This document shows, piece after piece, positions 52,887 through 61,150 of a DNA stretch of 64,000 bases. The notes beneath the pieces were generated by a model. The model made no database searches, had not been told where the DNA came from, and was given only the letters and a program-made list of their open reading frames with translations. Both the position numbers and the translations under genes were made by a program. How positions within the stretch are numbered: position 1 is the first letter of the stretch; every line of letters starts with the position of its first letter. Source of the DNA: Candidatus Flexicrinis affinis (GTDB lineage Bacteria; Chloroflexota; Anaerolineae; Aggregatilineales; Phototrophicaceae); the NCBI GenBank assembly GCA_016716525.1, contig JADJWE010000010.1, positions 62,001 through 126,000 on the forward strand. The letters are read 5' to 3'.

Positions 52887-54967
52887 GCCGCCTCCGGCGC
52901 GTAGCCGATCTCCAGCGGTTCGGTTGTGCGGTCGGACGGGTCGAAGATCACGACGTCGGCCGCCGGGTCTTCGGCCGCGCCTTCCTGCAGCATCAGCAGT
53001 TCGCCGCTGGGGCTTGCCCGCAAGCCGCTGATGTACAAGTCGGTCTCGTAGATCGCGTCGGCCTCGCCGCTGGTCGTTTGCCGGTACAGTGTCGATGCGC
53101 CGTCGACCGTGCTCACCCAATACAGCACACCCGATCGGCTGTAGACCGGCAGGCCGTCGCGCACCTCGTCGTCGGTGACGTCCGGTAACAGTTGGCGAGT
53201 CGCGAGGTCCAGCCGCGCGATCTCCCATGTGCGGGCGTCACGCGGGCCGCCCAGCACGAATGCGACGGTCGTGCCGTCCGGTGATACCGCCGGCGATCCG
53301 GCGCGTAAGGCGTTGTCGGCGTACAGCACTTCGAACGCGCCGGTGCCGTCGGAGGCGACGCGCAGCAGATCGGTTGCCCCGTCGCCACGCGTGTCGGATG
53401 CGACGATCAGCGCCGTGCCATCCGGCACCCACGCCGGCGTGAACTCGTCCACCTGCGTATCAAGCAGCTTCTGCACGCTGCCGCCGCCAATGTCCATGAC
53501 GTACAGGTCGCGGTCGCCGTCCCGGTCGCTGATGAACGCGATGCGCTGGCCGTCCGGGCTGATCGCCGGGCTGACGTTGCGGCTCTCGTCATCGGTAAGC
53601 TGCGTGGGCGGTGTCGCGCCAGTCAGCGGCTGAGACGCGATCTGGAACGTGATCGGGCCGTCGCCGCGCTGCATTTCAACCACGTAGATGATCAGGCCGT
53701 CCATCGGGTCGCGCACGCCAATCGGCGCGGCCGTGGCCGAGTCGGCGGCGGTCGGGCTGAGCGACGGTGCGGCGGTCGCGGCCGTAGGCGTCACCTCGGC
53801 GCCGCTCGGCGCGTTGATGCGGTCAAGGAGCTGCGCCGCCACAACCACGATCACAAAGCCGATGATCGCCAGCAGGCCGCACCCGATCGCCGCGCCGATC
53901 GTCATGTTCATCCACAAGCTGGCCCCGGGCGGGCGGCGGCGCACGGGCCGCACGCTGGGCTGCGAGACCGACACCGGCGCCGGCATGTAGTCCGAGGACG
54001 CACGCTGCGGCGTAAACGTGGTGGACGGCGGCGGCGGAATGTACAGCGTTCCGCTGGGCTGCGCGTGCATGGGCTGCGTATCGCGAATGTTCGACCGGCG
54101 GTTCGGCTGCGTGTCGTTGGGGTTGAAGCCGCCGGGATTCTCGATGGCCGTGCGCAGCGCCGCGACCATCTCGACCGCGGTCGGGTAGCGCTCGTCGGGC
54201 TTCTTCTTGAGCGACTTGAAGATGACTTGCTCGACGGCGGGCGTCACGTCCGGGTTGATGGCGCGGGCGGACGGCGGCGCGGCAGTCACCTGCATGACGG
54301 CGATGCTGTACGGCGTGTCGCTCATGAACGGGCGCCGCCCGCACAGCAGTTCGAACAGCATGATCCCCAGCGCGTACAGGTCGCTGCGGCCGTCCAGCGG
54401 CTGACCCTGCGCTTGCTCGGGGCTCATGTAACTGGGCGTGCCCACGACGCCCTGCGCGGTGATGGTGTGGCCGGGGTTCTCCTCGCCGATCAGGCGCGCG
54501 ATGCCGAAGTCGGTCAGGAAGGCGCCGCCGGTCTCGTCGAGCAGGATGTTGGACGGTTTGAGGTCGCGGTGCAGGACGTTCTTGGCGTGCGCGTAATCGA
54601 GCGCAGGCGCGATCTGGGTGTAGACGTTCAGCACCAGATCGGCCGCCAGCGGCCCTTTCGCAAGGTGCTGATCGAGCGATCCGCCGGCCATGTAGCGCAT
54701 GGCGATATAGGGCTGACCGTCGAACGTGCCGTGGTCATAGACCGGCACGATGGAACGGTGCTCCAGTTGGGCGACGATGGCGACTTCGCGCTCGAAGCGC
54801 TTGGCGTATGCGCCATCTTCGCTGAGGTTCTTCGGCAGCACCTTGAGCGCGACGACGCGGTTCATGGAGGTCTGACGGGCGAGGTAGACGGTAGCCATCC
54901 CGCCGCGCCCGATCTGCCCCTCGATCACGTAGCCGCCGATGCTTTTGCCGATCAGGTCGTCGGTCAT
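52874..54967 (-). CDS. Membrane Ser/Thr protein kinase with extracytoplasmic PD40/WD40-like repeats
   Basis: A 697-residue protein. The kinase domain (about 12-280) has GRGGMATVY, Lys42, HRDLKPSN at 133-140, DFG at 153-155 and GTPSYMSPEQ. A Pro-rich linker leads to a membrane segment (about 352-378, IGAAIGCGLLAIIGFVIVVV). The external part (400-697) is a beta-propeller-like array of PD40 repeats (AISPDGQRIAFISDRDGDRDLYVMD; VSPDGTTVAFV) similar to TolB. Such kinases could sense external ligands. Its 3' end overlaps the GntR gene by 4-13 bases, which suggests that the kinase and regulator are co-expressed. Confidence 0.9.
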   Translation of the reverse strand: MTDDLIGKSIGGYVIEGQIGRGGMATVYLARQTSMNRVVALKVLPKNLSEDGAYAKRFEREVAIVAQLEHRSIVPVYDHGTFDGQPYIAMRYMAGGSLDQHLAKGPLAADLVLNVYTQIAPALDYAHAKNVLHRDLKPSNILLDETGGAFLTDFGIARLIGEENPGHTITAQGVVGTPSYMSPEQAQGQPLDGRSDLYALGIMLFELLCGRRPFMSDTPYSIAVMQVTAAPPSARAINPDVTPAVEQVIFKSLKKKPDERYPTAVEMVAALRTAIENPGGFNPNDTQPNRRSNIRDTQPMHAQPSGTLYIPPPPSTTFTPQRASSDYMPAPVSVSQPSVRPVRRRPPGASLWMNMTIGAAIGCGLLAIIGFVIVVVAAQLLDRINAPSGAEVTPTAATAAPSLSPTAADSATAAPIGVRDPMDGLIIYVVEMQRGDGPITFQIASQPLTGATPPTQLTDDESRNVSPAISPDGQRIAFISDRDGDRDLYVMDIGGGSVQKLLDTQVDEFTPAWVPDGTALIVASDTRGDGATDLLRVASDGTGAFEVLYADNALRAGSPAVSPDGTTVAFVLGGPRDARTWEIARLDLATRQLLPDVTDDEVRDGLPVYSRSGVLYWVSTVDGASTLYRQTTSGEADAIYETDLYISGLRASPSGELLMLQEGAAEDPAADVVIFDPSDRTTEPLEIGYAPEAAWAP

Positions 54968-55024
54968 GCGCGGTGGTTTCCGCCCTGCGTGATGTTCACG
55001 CGCCTAAGCCCGGCGCTGGGTAGA

Positions 55025-56008
55025 TTATAGGTCAAAACGCACAACGGCACAGCCCCCGCGCATAGTTGCCATAGGGGTGAAACATGGTAGAACAAGACGG
55101 ACCAGGCATATTCGGTTTGCCTCAAGTCGAGCCATGTTGCATAGTTTGTCGACGTTATGTCCAAGCACGACAGTTGGGGGGGAGCTCATGGTCTGGAAGT
55201 AGTTCGCTGCCGTGTGGATCTTCTGCTGTACCACTCGGGATACATGCCAGAATGTCCACCCACCTATACGTCCCGGGAGCGTCACTCTGGAACGCACCCA
55301 CACCGCATCGGTTGGATACAAGTCGACCGTCCCGTATGCGACATCGACGCGGCCCGGGATGCCCCAGTCTTCGCTGCACTCGTCGATGAGGGTGCGAATC
55401 AGCGAGTCGCGATAATTCGGATTGTCGAGGCGAACTGCGAGATTGAAGTACAGGAAGCGGTTCGGAAAGATTCCCCTTAATCCCCGGTTCGGCTCTTTGA
55501 GACAGGTGTCTCCGGTCAACGTTTGTAGGTTTTCGAACGACAGGTCAAAGGCGACGATGGTCGTCTCGGCACGGTACGCCTCATACGTCCACTCGATATC
55601 GACTTGGTCGAACCGGCTCTCGTGAACGATCAAGACGTCGATCGGGGCGTCTGCTGCTGCGGCCAATACGTCATCCCACCGCGGCGCGACAACTGCACCA
55701 AACGACCGCTCCAAGACATCTGCTGCGGGCTCGCCGAGGACGTCAACCGCGTCTGGATCAGCGAAGAGTACAATGTTGAGATCGGTGATGTTCAGCGAAC
55801 TATAGTACGCTGTGGCTTCCGCTTCCCATGCCGCAAAGAATGCGGCGTCCTTCGAGTTCGCAGGCTCAGGAACCGCAATCGGAGTATCTGAACCTTGCGC
55901 CGATGCCGTCCCCGTTCCGCCGGAAACTGCGACAAGCAACAGAACCACCACGATTAACATTCGCCATGCGGGCAGATCTGACGAATCTAGTGTCCAATTA
56001 ACGCTCAC
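55025..56008 (-). CDS. Unknown secreted protein, low-GC gene
   Basis: A 327-residue protein with a hydrophobic signal segment (AWRMLIVVVLLLVAVSGGTG). GTG at 56008 is favoured, since GGGAGG lies four bases upstream and the ATG at 56023 lies before that sequence. The mature protein (LNITDLNIVLFADPDAVDVLGEPAADVLERSFG, VIHESRFDQVDIEWTYEAYRAETTIVAFDLSFENLQ) is not recognised. The last ~35 residues (CLVRLVLPCFTPM...) look unlike the rest and a frameshift near the end is possible. Composition is lower in GC than the neighbours, hinting at acquisition. Confidence 0.55.
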   Translation of the reverse strand: MSVNWTLDSSDLPAWRMLIVVVLLLVAVSGGTGTASAQGSDTPIAVPEPANSKDAAFFAAWEAEATAYYSSLNITDLNIVLFADPDAVDVLGEPAADVLERSFGAVVAPRWDDVLAAAADAPIDVLIVHESRFDQVDIEWTYEAYRAETTIVAFDLSFENLQTLTGDTCLKEPNRGLRGIFPNRFLYFNLAVRLDNPNYRDSLIRTLIDECSEDWGIPGRVDVAYGTVDLYPTDAVWVRSRVTLPGRIGGWTFWHVSRVVQQKIHTAANYFQTMSSPPTVVLGHNVDKLCNMARLEANRICLVRLVLPCFTPMATMRGGCAVVRFDL

Positions 56009-56395
56009 ACGTCCTCCCAGCATATTGCCAGTCTATTGAACAACCTAATAGTAAATCGGGGGGAGTGTGTCAAGTCATATAGCCCATCCGTACCGTGGGG
56101 GTACGCTCAAGCCAACCCAGTCTGACGCCATCTTCTCATCTGGTACTTAATATTGTGAAACAACGCCACGGATAACGCTGGCTTGCTTAATTATCCACAG
56201 CCCCGCGCATAGGGGGTGACAAATCGGCCCGCGCGCAATACGCTTGAGAGACCTACACAGGGAATCGTGTTGAAATTGCGTACCTCACCCCCAGCCCCTC
56301 TCCAATTTGGAGAGGGGGAGCCGAGCACTGCGAGGCGGGGGTGAGGTTTAGCCTTCGGCGGCGCCGGAAAAGGCTCACCCCCAAGAGCAGGAGTC
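56009..56395. repeat. Intergenic region with a family C element before the epimerase gene
   Basis: AT-richer sequence up to about 56210, then a complete family C element at 56283-56346 (CCTCACCCCCAGCCCCTCTCC, CTCTCCAATTTGGAGAG, GGAGCCGAGCACTGCGAGGCGGGGGTGAGG). No gene or tRNA seen. A GTTATCCAC-like TTATCCACAG at 56189-56198 is a single DnaA-box-like match; no cluster is present. Confidence 0.55.
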
Positions 56396-57391
56396 ATGCC
56401 TCCTCTCCAAACCACCCCCGTGCTCGTCACCGGCGCGTCCGGATTCGTCGGCGGGCACCTGACGCGGACGCTGGCTGAACGCGGTGTGCCGGTCAAGGCG
56501 CTCGTCCGCGTGCGCGAACGCGCCAAGTACGTCGACGGCGTCGAGAACGTCGAGATCGTCCTCGGCGATCTGACCGACGCCGACTCGCTGCGGCGCGTAG
56601 TGGAGGGCTGCGCGGTCGTGTACCACGTCGCCGCGGCCACCAACGGCCCGCTGGCCGTTCAGCAAGCGGTCAACACCGACGGCACGCGCGCGCTGGCGGA
56701 GATCGCCGCTGACGCCGGCGTGCAGCGGTTCGTCCACGTCAGCAGCGTAGCGATCTACGGCTTCAAGGGCTTGCCGGAACGCGTCGACGAGGATATGCCG
56801 CCGATCCCGTCGCCGTACGCCTACACACGCACCAAGCTGGCCGGCGAACACGCCCTGCGCGAGGTCGCGGATGCGCGCGGCATGCAATACAGCATCGTGC
56901 GCCCCGGCATGATCTACGGCCCGCGCAGCGGCTTGTGGACGGCGCAAGTGTTCCGCCTCGCGGCCGCGCCGGTGACGGTGTTCCTCGGGCGCGGCGACGG
57001 GTACGCCATCCCCATCCATATCGACGACGTGTGCCGCTTGTTGATCGCGTGCGCCGAGCATCCCGGCGCGGCCGGAGAGGCCTTCAACTGCGCGCCCGAT
57101 CCCGGCGTGCCGTGGCGCGAATGGTTCGGCGCCTATCGTCAGCTCAAGGGCCGCGTGCGCTGGCTCGGCATACCGCCGTTTCTCGTGCGTGCGGTCGCCC
57201 CGCTGATCGCCGCGCTCTCCCCGCGTGACAGCCTCGGCCGCGACTTCCCGGCCGTGATCGAAAGCTACCTTCAGCGCGTCACGTACTCGAATGCCAAGGC
57301 GCAGCGGGTGTTGGGCTGGTCGCCGTCGCACACCCTGCAATCCGGTGTCGAGTCCTGTGTCCCCTACCTGAAACGGATCGGCCTGCTGTGA
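56396..57391 (+). CDS. NAD-dependent epimerase/dehydratase (extended SDR)
   Basis: A 331-residue protein. The cofactor motif is GASGFVGGH (13-21); the catalytic pair is Tyr143 and Lys147 in YAYTRTK, with Ser116-117 in HVSSVAIYG. The C-terminal substrate part has VRPGMIYGPRSG. Such enzymes modify nucleotide sugars or 3-beta-hydroxysteroid-like and dihydroflavonol substrates; no clear specificity here. It is coupled to a downstream MFS transporter gene by a GTGA overlap, suggesting a product-export pair. Promoter not identified. Confidence 0.88.
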   Translation: MPPLQTTPVLVTGASGFVGGHLTRTLAERGVPVKALVRVRERAKYVDGVENVEIVLGDLTDADSLRRVVEGCAVVYHVAAATNGPLAVQQAVNTDGTRALAEIAADAGVQRFVHVSSVAIYGFKGLPERVDEDMPPIPSPYAYTRTKLAGEHALREVADARGMQYSIVRPGMIYGPRSGLWTAQVFRLAAAPVTVFLGRGDGYAIPIHIDDVCRLLIACAEHPGAAGEAFNCAPDPGVPWREWFGAYRQLKGRVRWLGIPPFLVRAVAPLIAALSPRDSLGRDFPAVIESYLQRVTYSNAKAQRVLGWSPSHTLQSGVESCVPYLKRIGLL

Positions 57392-58665
57392 ACCGACACA
57401 CGCCCCTGTGGTACAAGATGGATCCGCGCCGGTTGTGGTTGTTGATGGTCGGCTGGCGCGCGTTCGCGCAGCGCGTCGCCTTTACGATCTTCATGGTGTA
57501 TCAGGTGCGCGACGCCCAGATGGACCCGCTGCAGCTCGTGCTCGCTGGCACCGCGCTGGAGATCGGCGTGCTGCTGTTCGAAGTGCCGACCGGCATCGTC
57601 GCTGACACGTACAGCCGGCGTATCTCGGTGATTGCCGGATACAGCATCATCGGCCTCGGCTTCGTCATCATGGTCGTGCAGCCTGCTTTTTGGGCAGTCG
57701 CGCTCGGTTCGTTTGTGTGGGGCATCGGCCACACGTTCACCAGCGGCGCGGCGCAGGCGTGGCTCGCCGACGAGATCGGCGAGGACGCCGCCAGCGAGGC
57801 ATACTTGGCCGGTGCACAGCTGGAGATGTACACGAAAGCGGTTGGGATCATCGTCAGCGTGCTGATCGCGTCGGTCAGCCTCGGGCTGGCAATCCTGGTG
57901 TGCGGGCTCCTGAATCTCGTCCTGGCGGGTATGCTGCTGGCGGTGATGGGCGAGGATGGCTACCGTCCGGTGCCGATTCAGCGCCGCCAGACCGTCGGGC
58001 ACATGATTGGCGTGTTCCGCAGCGGGATCAAGACCATTCGCACGCGCCCGCTGCTGATCGCACTGATCCTGATGACGCTCATGTTCGCCGCGCAGTCGGA
58101 GAGCTACGACCGCCTCTCGACCGCACACCTGCTCGAAAACTTCACGCTGCCGGGCATCGGCGAGGTCGGCGACGTCGTGTGGTTCGGCGTCATCAGCATG
58201 GCGTCGCTGTTGATCGGCGTGTTTGTGCTGCGCTACCTGCGCCGCCGCGTCGACAGCACCGATCCGGTCGCGGTCGCGCGGGCGCTGTGGGCCGTGACCG
58301 CGACGTTGATCGCGCTGTTCGTGGTGTTCGCTGTGACCGGCAGCGTGGCGCTGGCGATCGTGGCCATGATCGTGATCGGCCCGCTGCGCGAGGCGATTAT
58401 CCCGCTGCACCTCAGCCTGCTCAACCGCGGCCTCGACCCGCGCATCCGCGCGACGGTCATCAGCATGGACGGCCAGACCGACGCGGTTGGCCAGCTCGTC
58501 GGCGGCCCGCCGATGGGCGTGATCGGGCGGCAGTTCGGCGTGCAGGCCGGCTTGATCGGCGGCGCGCTGCTGCTGGCGCCGGGCATCTGGCTCGGGGCGC
58601 GTATCACGCGGCTGGCCCGCGGCCTGCCGGCAAGCGCCGAGCCATCCACCATGCGGGACATCTAG
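57388..58665 (+). CDS. MFS transporter
   Basis: A 425-residue transporter with about 12 membrane segments. The first loop has a motif-A-like region (EVPTGIVADTYSRRISVIAG). The start is GTG at 57388, overlapping the epimerase stop (GTGA). This family is broad, including drug and sugar exporters; the coupling suggests export or uptake of the epimerase product, but that is inference. A 141-base gap follows before the CPBP gene. Confidence 0.87.
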   Translation: MNRHTPLWYKMDPRRLWLLMVGWRAFAQRVAFTIFMVYQVRDAQMDPLQLVLAGTALEIGVLLFEVPTGIVADTYSRRISVIAGYSIIGLGFVIMVVQPAFWAVALGSFVWGIGHTFTSGAAQAWLADEIGEDAASEAYLAGAQLEMYTKAVGIIVSVLIASVSLGLAILVCGLLNLVLAGMLLAVMGEDGYRPVPIQRRQTVGHMIGVFRSGIKTIRTRPLLIALILMTLMFAAQSESYDRLSTAHLLENFTLPGIGEVGDVVWFGVISMASLLIGVFVLRYLRRRVDSTDPVAVARALWAVTATLIALFVVFAVTGSVALAIVAMIVIGPLREAIIPLHLSLLNRGLDPRIRATVISMDGQTDAVGQLVGGPPMGVIGRQFGVQAGLIGGALLLAPGIWLGARITRLARGLPASAEPSTMRDI

Positions 58666-58806
58666 GGCGCGATTTGGAGGCGTTTCTGTGAAATACCGGA
58701 CGAACGCCTGTCTACGCGTTTCGCAGCACCGGTCCACCAACCTTAAGTGATGACGGGTTCAGAGTCGCGGTACAGTTGCCTATCATCACCGAGAGGAAGT
58801 GACCCC

Positions 58807-59526
58807 ATGGCTGCATCCATCCAGGCAGTGGACCGTAAGTCACGATTCAGAAAGTCGATGATCATAGCAGGCATCCTGCTGGCCCTGGCTGCCCCTCAGA
58901 TTGCTGGGTTCCTGGACAGTTACTTCAAGGTTTGGTTCGATTACAACGGCAAAGTCTTTGCTGGTGCGCTCAGTTTCTGGGCAATAGCAGCAGTCATCTT
59001 CGTCATGGTTCGCGTCACAGAAGCTCAGAGCTGGCGCGAAGTATGGTCGAGTATGGGTTTTCGTCGTGTAAAGCTCCGGACGAGCCTTGTGGTACTGATC
59101 CTCAGCTTCGTCACACTCTTTGTGGTTAATCTGCTTTTCTACCTTCTATCGACTCACGTGTTTCGCGAAGACGTCAGTTTTGCACGAAATCGCCTGCAAG
59201 CACTTCCCGTCGGGATGGTCATACTCCTGTACCTCACGGGGGTCTTTGTGGAAGAGATCCTGTATCGCGGTTACGCGCTCCAACGCATGTTCCAATTGAC
59301 GGGAAGCTGGACGTTGGCAGGTGTTGTCAGCGGCGCACTGTTTGTGGCTTTCCACATTCCCGCATATCCTCCTGCGCACATTCTGGGTGTTGTGTTGCCC
59401 GCGACGATCGTTGTGACGCTCGTGTACATTCGGCTGCAAAACATCAGCTACACGGTGATGATGCACGGAGTCCTGAACATCGTGTTGGTGATCGCCTATG
59501 TGGTGCTGCCCCTGCTGCCGGGCTGA
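58807..59526 (+). CDS. CPBP-family intramembrane metalloprotease (CAAX protease-like)
   Basis: A 239-residue protein with about seven membrane segments. Active-site motifs are present: Glu149-Glu150 and Arg154 in EEILYRG, His183 in FVAFHIPAY, and HGVLN with His220 and Asn224. ATG at 58807 is supported by AGGAAGTG. GC content and codon usage are lower than neighbours, so it may be a recent acquisition. Family members process peptides or antibiotics resistance factors; no bacteriocin gene is near. Confidence 0.88.
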   Translation: MAASIQAVDRKSRFRKSMIIAGILLALAAPQIAGFLDSYFKVWFDYNGKVFAGALSFWAIAAVIFVMVRVTEAQSWREVWSSMGFRRVKLRTSLVVLILSFVTLFVVNLLFYLLSTHVFREDVSFARNRLQALPVGMVILLYLTGVFVEEILYRGYALQRMFQLTGSWTLAGVVSGALFVAFHIPAYPPAHILGVVLPATIVVTLVYIRLQNISYTVMMHGVLNIVLVIAYVVLPLLPG

Positions 59527-59828
59527 CCGGACACGCGCTTTACGGGTCAAGCCGGGCTTGGCGCGCGGCCTGCCGGCGAGGATGGGGCCGGCGTCCGTCG
59601 GGGAGGCGTAGGGCGCGTCGGGAGGCAGGCAGGCGGCCGTGCATCTCCGGCGCAGTTCCCGCCATCCATGCGACCAGCGCGCGCGTCGGTACGTATCTTA
59701 TTCTGACAGATGAAACCAATAACAGTCATCGCCAGAACACCCGATACGCTTGCGGCGGAACCTTTCTGCCGCGCCCGACGTCAACGCAGTATACACACGC
59801 GCATGGCGCACCAAAAGGACACACGATC
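59527..59828. other. Intergenic region between CPBP and the first small paralogue
   Basis: 302 bases, GC-rich in the first half and AT-richer later (ATACGTATC, TTCTGACAG). No hairpin or coding signal that I can support beyond weak reverse frames. A weak AAAAGGAC lies upstream of the next start and is its ribosome binding site. Confidence 0.4.
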
Positions 59829-60161
59829 ATGATCGATCCGCTTTCCGACCCCTCACACATCCCCGGCACGACTGCGCTTTCGCCGGATGGCTGCAACGTC
59901 GCCTTCTGGGAATGGGGCCGCGGCCACAGCGCCCGCGTCGCAACGTTCAGCGTCTACGGCGTCGACCGCGAGGTGCAGCAGATCGCAGCGCTGAACATCC
60001 CTTATGGTTTGGCGCCGTTCGTCCGCTGGATCGATCATGCACGCTTCGAGTACGGCTGTATCCTGCCCAACGGCACGCCGATGGTTGAGATCGCCGAGCT
60101 GGGCCATACCCCCGCGCCGGCACCAGTTCCGGCCTTCATCCGCGTTCGCCGCACCGGCTGA
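59829..60161 (+). CDS. Small unknown protein, paralogue 1
   Basis: A 110-residue protein with no signal or membrane segment. Core: ALSPDGCNVAFWEWGRGHSARVATFSVYGVDREVQQIAALNIP...FVRWIDHARFEYGCILPNGTPMVEI. The first part resembles one blade of a PD40 propeller. A second gene 313 bases downstream encodes the same core, so the two are tandem paralogues. The C-terminus is Pro/Ala-rich. AAGGA 8 bases upstream marks the start. Function unknown. Confidence 0.65.
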   Translation: MIDPLSDPSHIPGTTALSPDGCNVAFWEWGRGHSARVATFSVYGVDREVQQIAALNIPYGLAPFVRWIDHARFEYGCILPNGTPMVEIAELGHTPAPAPVPAFIRVRRTG

Positions 60162-60169
60162 GCGCGAGG

Positions 60170-60294
60170 TTGGGGCGCTTCCCCAAACCCCGCAGAAGGC
60201 TTCGCCCTCCCCCATCCCCTCTCCACGGCCCGATTTCGGAGAGGGTCAAGGGATCCAAATCACTTATGGAGGTGCGGAGGCGAAGCTTCTGCGG
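60170..60294. repeat. Hairpin mosaic repeat, family A copy 6 (degraded)
   Basis: TTGGGGCGCTTCCCCAA (60170-60186), GCAGAAGGCTTCGCCCT-like, a broken centre with CCCTCTCC...GGAGAGGG, and GCGGAGGCGAAGCTTCTGC. Stems contain several mismatches, so this copy appears to be decaying. It separates the two small paralogous genes. Confidence 0.7.
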
Positions 60295-60335
60295 TAGTAC
60301 CCATTACGGCGAACAACCTGAATGAAACCGTAACG

Positions 60336-60355
60336 TATAGTACTTGAGTACTATA
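60336..60355. promoter_or_regulatory. 20-base perfect palindrome upstream of paralogue 2
   Basis: TATAGTACTTGAGTACTATA has two perfect 9-base arms around a TG centre. It lies about 120 bases before the second paralogue start and is AT-rich unlike its surroundings. An operator for a dimeric regulator is the simplest reading; no T run follows, so it is unlikely to be a terminator. Confidence 0.4.
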
Positions 60356-60473
60356 ACGCACCTCTGACAACCCGCGACTCTTCCGCTAGACTTCCGCTTG
60401 TTGATCGGCTGGCGGCTACACCCGTATGACTTCTGCGAAACGGTGCAGCCACTGCGAGCTGGGACGATTGACC

Positions 60474-60815
60474 ATGACACGCAATTTGGACGACACGCAG
60501 CCTGCACTCGCCACCGCGGTGCTCTCTCCCGGCGGGTTGAACGCCATATATTGGGAGTGGGCGGGCAAGTTCGCGGTCAGGGTGGCCCGCTTCATGCTCT
60601 ACGGCGTCGACCGCGACGAGCAGTTCGTCGCCGCGCTCACCATCCCCCGTGCGTGCGTCCCGTTCGTCCGCTGGGCCGACGCCGTTCACTTCCAATACGG
60701 CTATCTCCTCCCCAACGGCGTCGAAGTCGTGACCACAACCCGCCTGCCTCCGCTTGTCGCACGTCCAACGCAGCGACCCGCCGTGCGCGGCGATGACGCG
60801 GCGGCTAACGCCTAG
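60474..60815 (+). CDS. Small unknown protein, paralogue 2
   Basis: A 113-residue protein whose core (AVLSPGGLNAIYWEWAGKFAVRVARFMLYGVDRDEQFVAALTIP...FVRWADAVHFQYGYLLPNGVEVV) matches paralogue 1 at about half of its residues. It differs mainly at the ends. The start at 60474 is chosen to match the paralogue; the frame also has an ATG at 60426. Ribosome binding site is weak. Function unknown; the conserved YGVDR and FVRW motifs are the best handles. Confidence 0.62.
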   Translation: MTRNLDDTQPALATAVLSPGGLNAIYWEWAGKFAVRVARFMLYGVDRDEQFVAALTIPRACVPFVRWADAVHFQYGYLLPNGVEVVTTTRLPPLVARPTQRPAVRGDDAAANA

Positions 60816-60850
60816 CCCCGGCGAGTTCGCGCCATACGGTATGGATTAAA

Positions 60851-61150
60851 TTAGAATCCCCACGTGATAGGTTGAAATTCGGTATGTTTTTCGACATACC
60901 GCTTCACCACCGGGCACAGCGCATTGACCTTCAGCCCGTGCTCCTGCGCGTATAACATGGCGTGTTCAGCGAGTTTGCCGGCGATGCCCCTGCCTTCGAA
61001 TTCGCGCGGGACTTCGGTGTGGTGATACGTGATGGTGTGCTGCCCGGGCAGATACTCGAGCAGCGCCTTATGACCGCCGCCGAGGTCGATCTCGAAGCGC
61101 TTCTCCGCCTCGTTGTTGACGATTTTCAGGCTATTGACGTCGATGTCCAT
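60851..61150 (-). CDS. GNAT-like N-acetyltransferase, YjdJ type
   Basis: A 99-residue minimal acetyltransferase. The YjdJ/GCN5-like pattern ITYHHTEVPREFEGRGIAGKLAEHAMLYAQEHGLKVNALCPVVKRYVEKH has the Q/RxxGxG/A-like acetyl-CoA loop (EFEGRGIAGKL). ATG at 61150 is used since the conserved start follows it. It overlaps the 3' end of the upstream DHA2 gene by about 20 bases and may be co-translated. Substrate is unknown. Confidence 0.85.
   Translation of the reverse strand: MDIDVNSLKIVNNEAEKRFEIDLGGGHKALLEYLPGQHTITYHHTEVPREFEGRGIAGKLAEHAMLYAQEHGLKVNALCPVVKRYVEKHTEFQPITWGF

Noticed and set aside
56189..56198. DnaA-box-like TTATCCACAG
   Set aside because: Only one match with no cluster, no dnaA, dnaN or parAB nearby; not enough to call an origin.
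57364..58740. 458-codon reverse frame opposite the MFS gene
   Set aside because: Gln/His/Arg-rich antisense of membrane helices; not a protein-like sequence.
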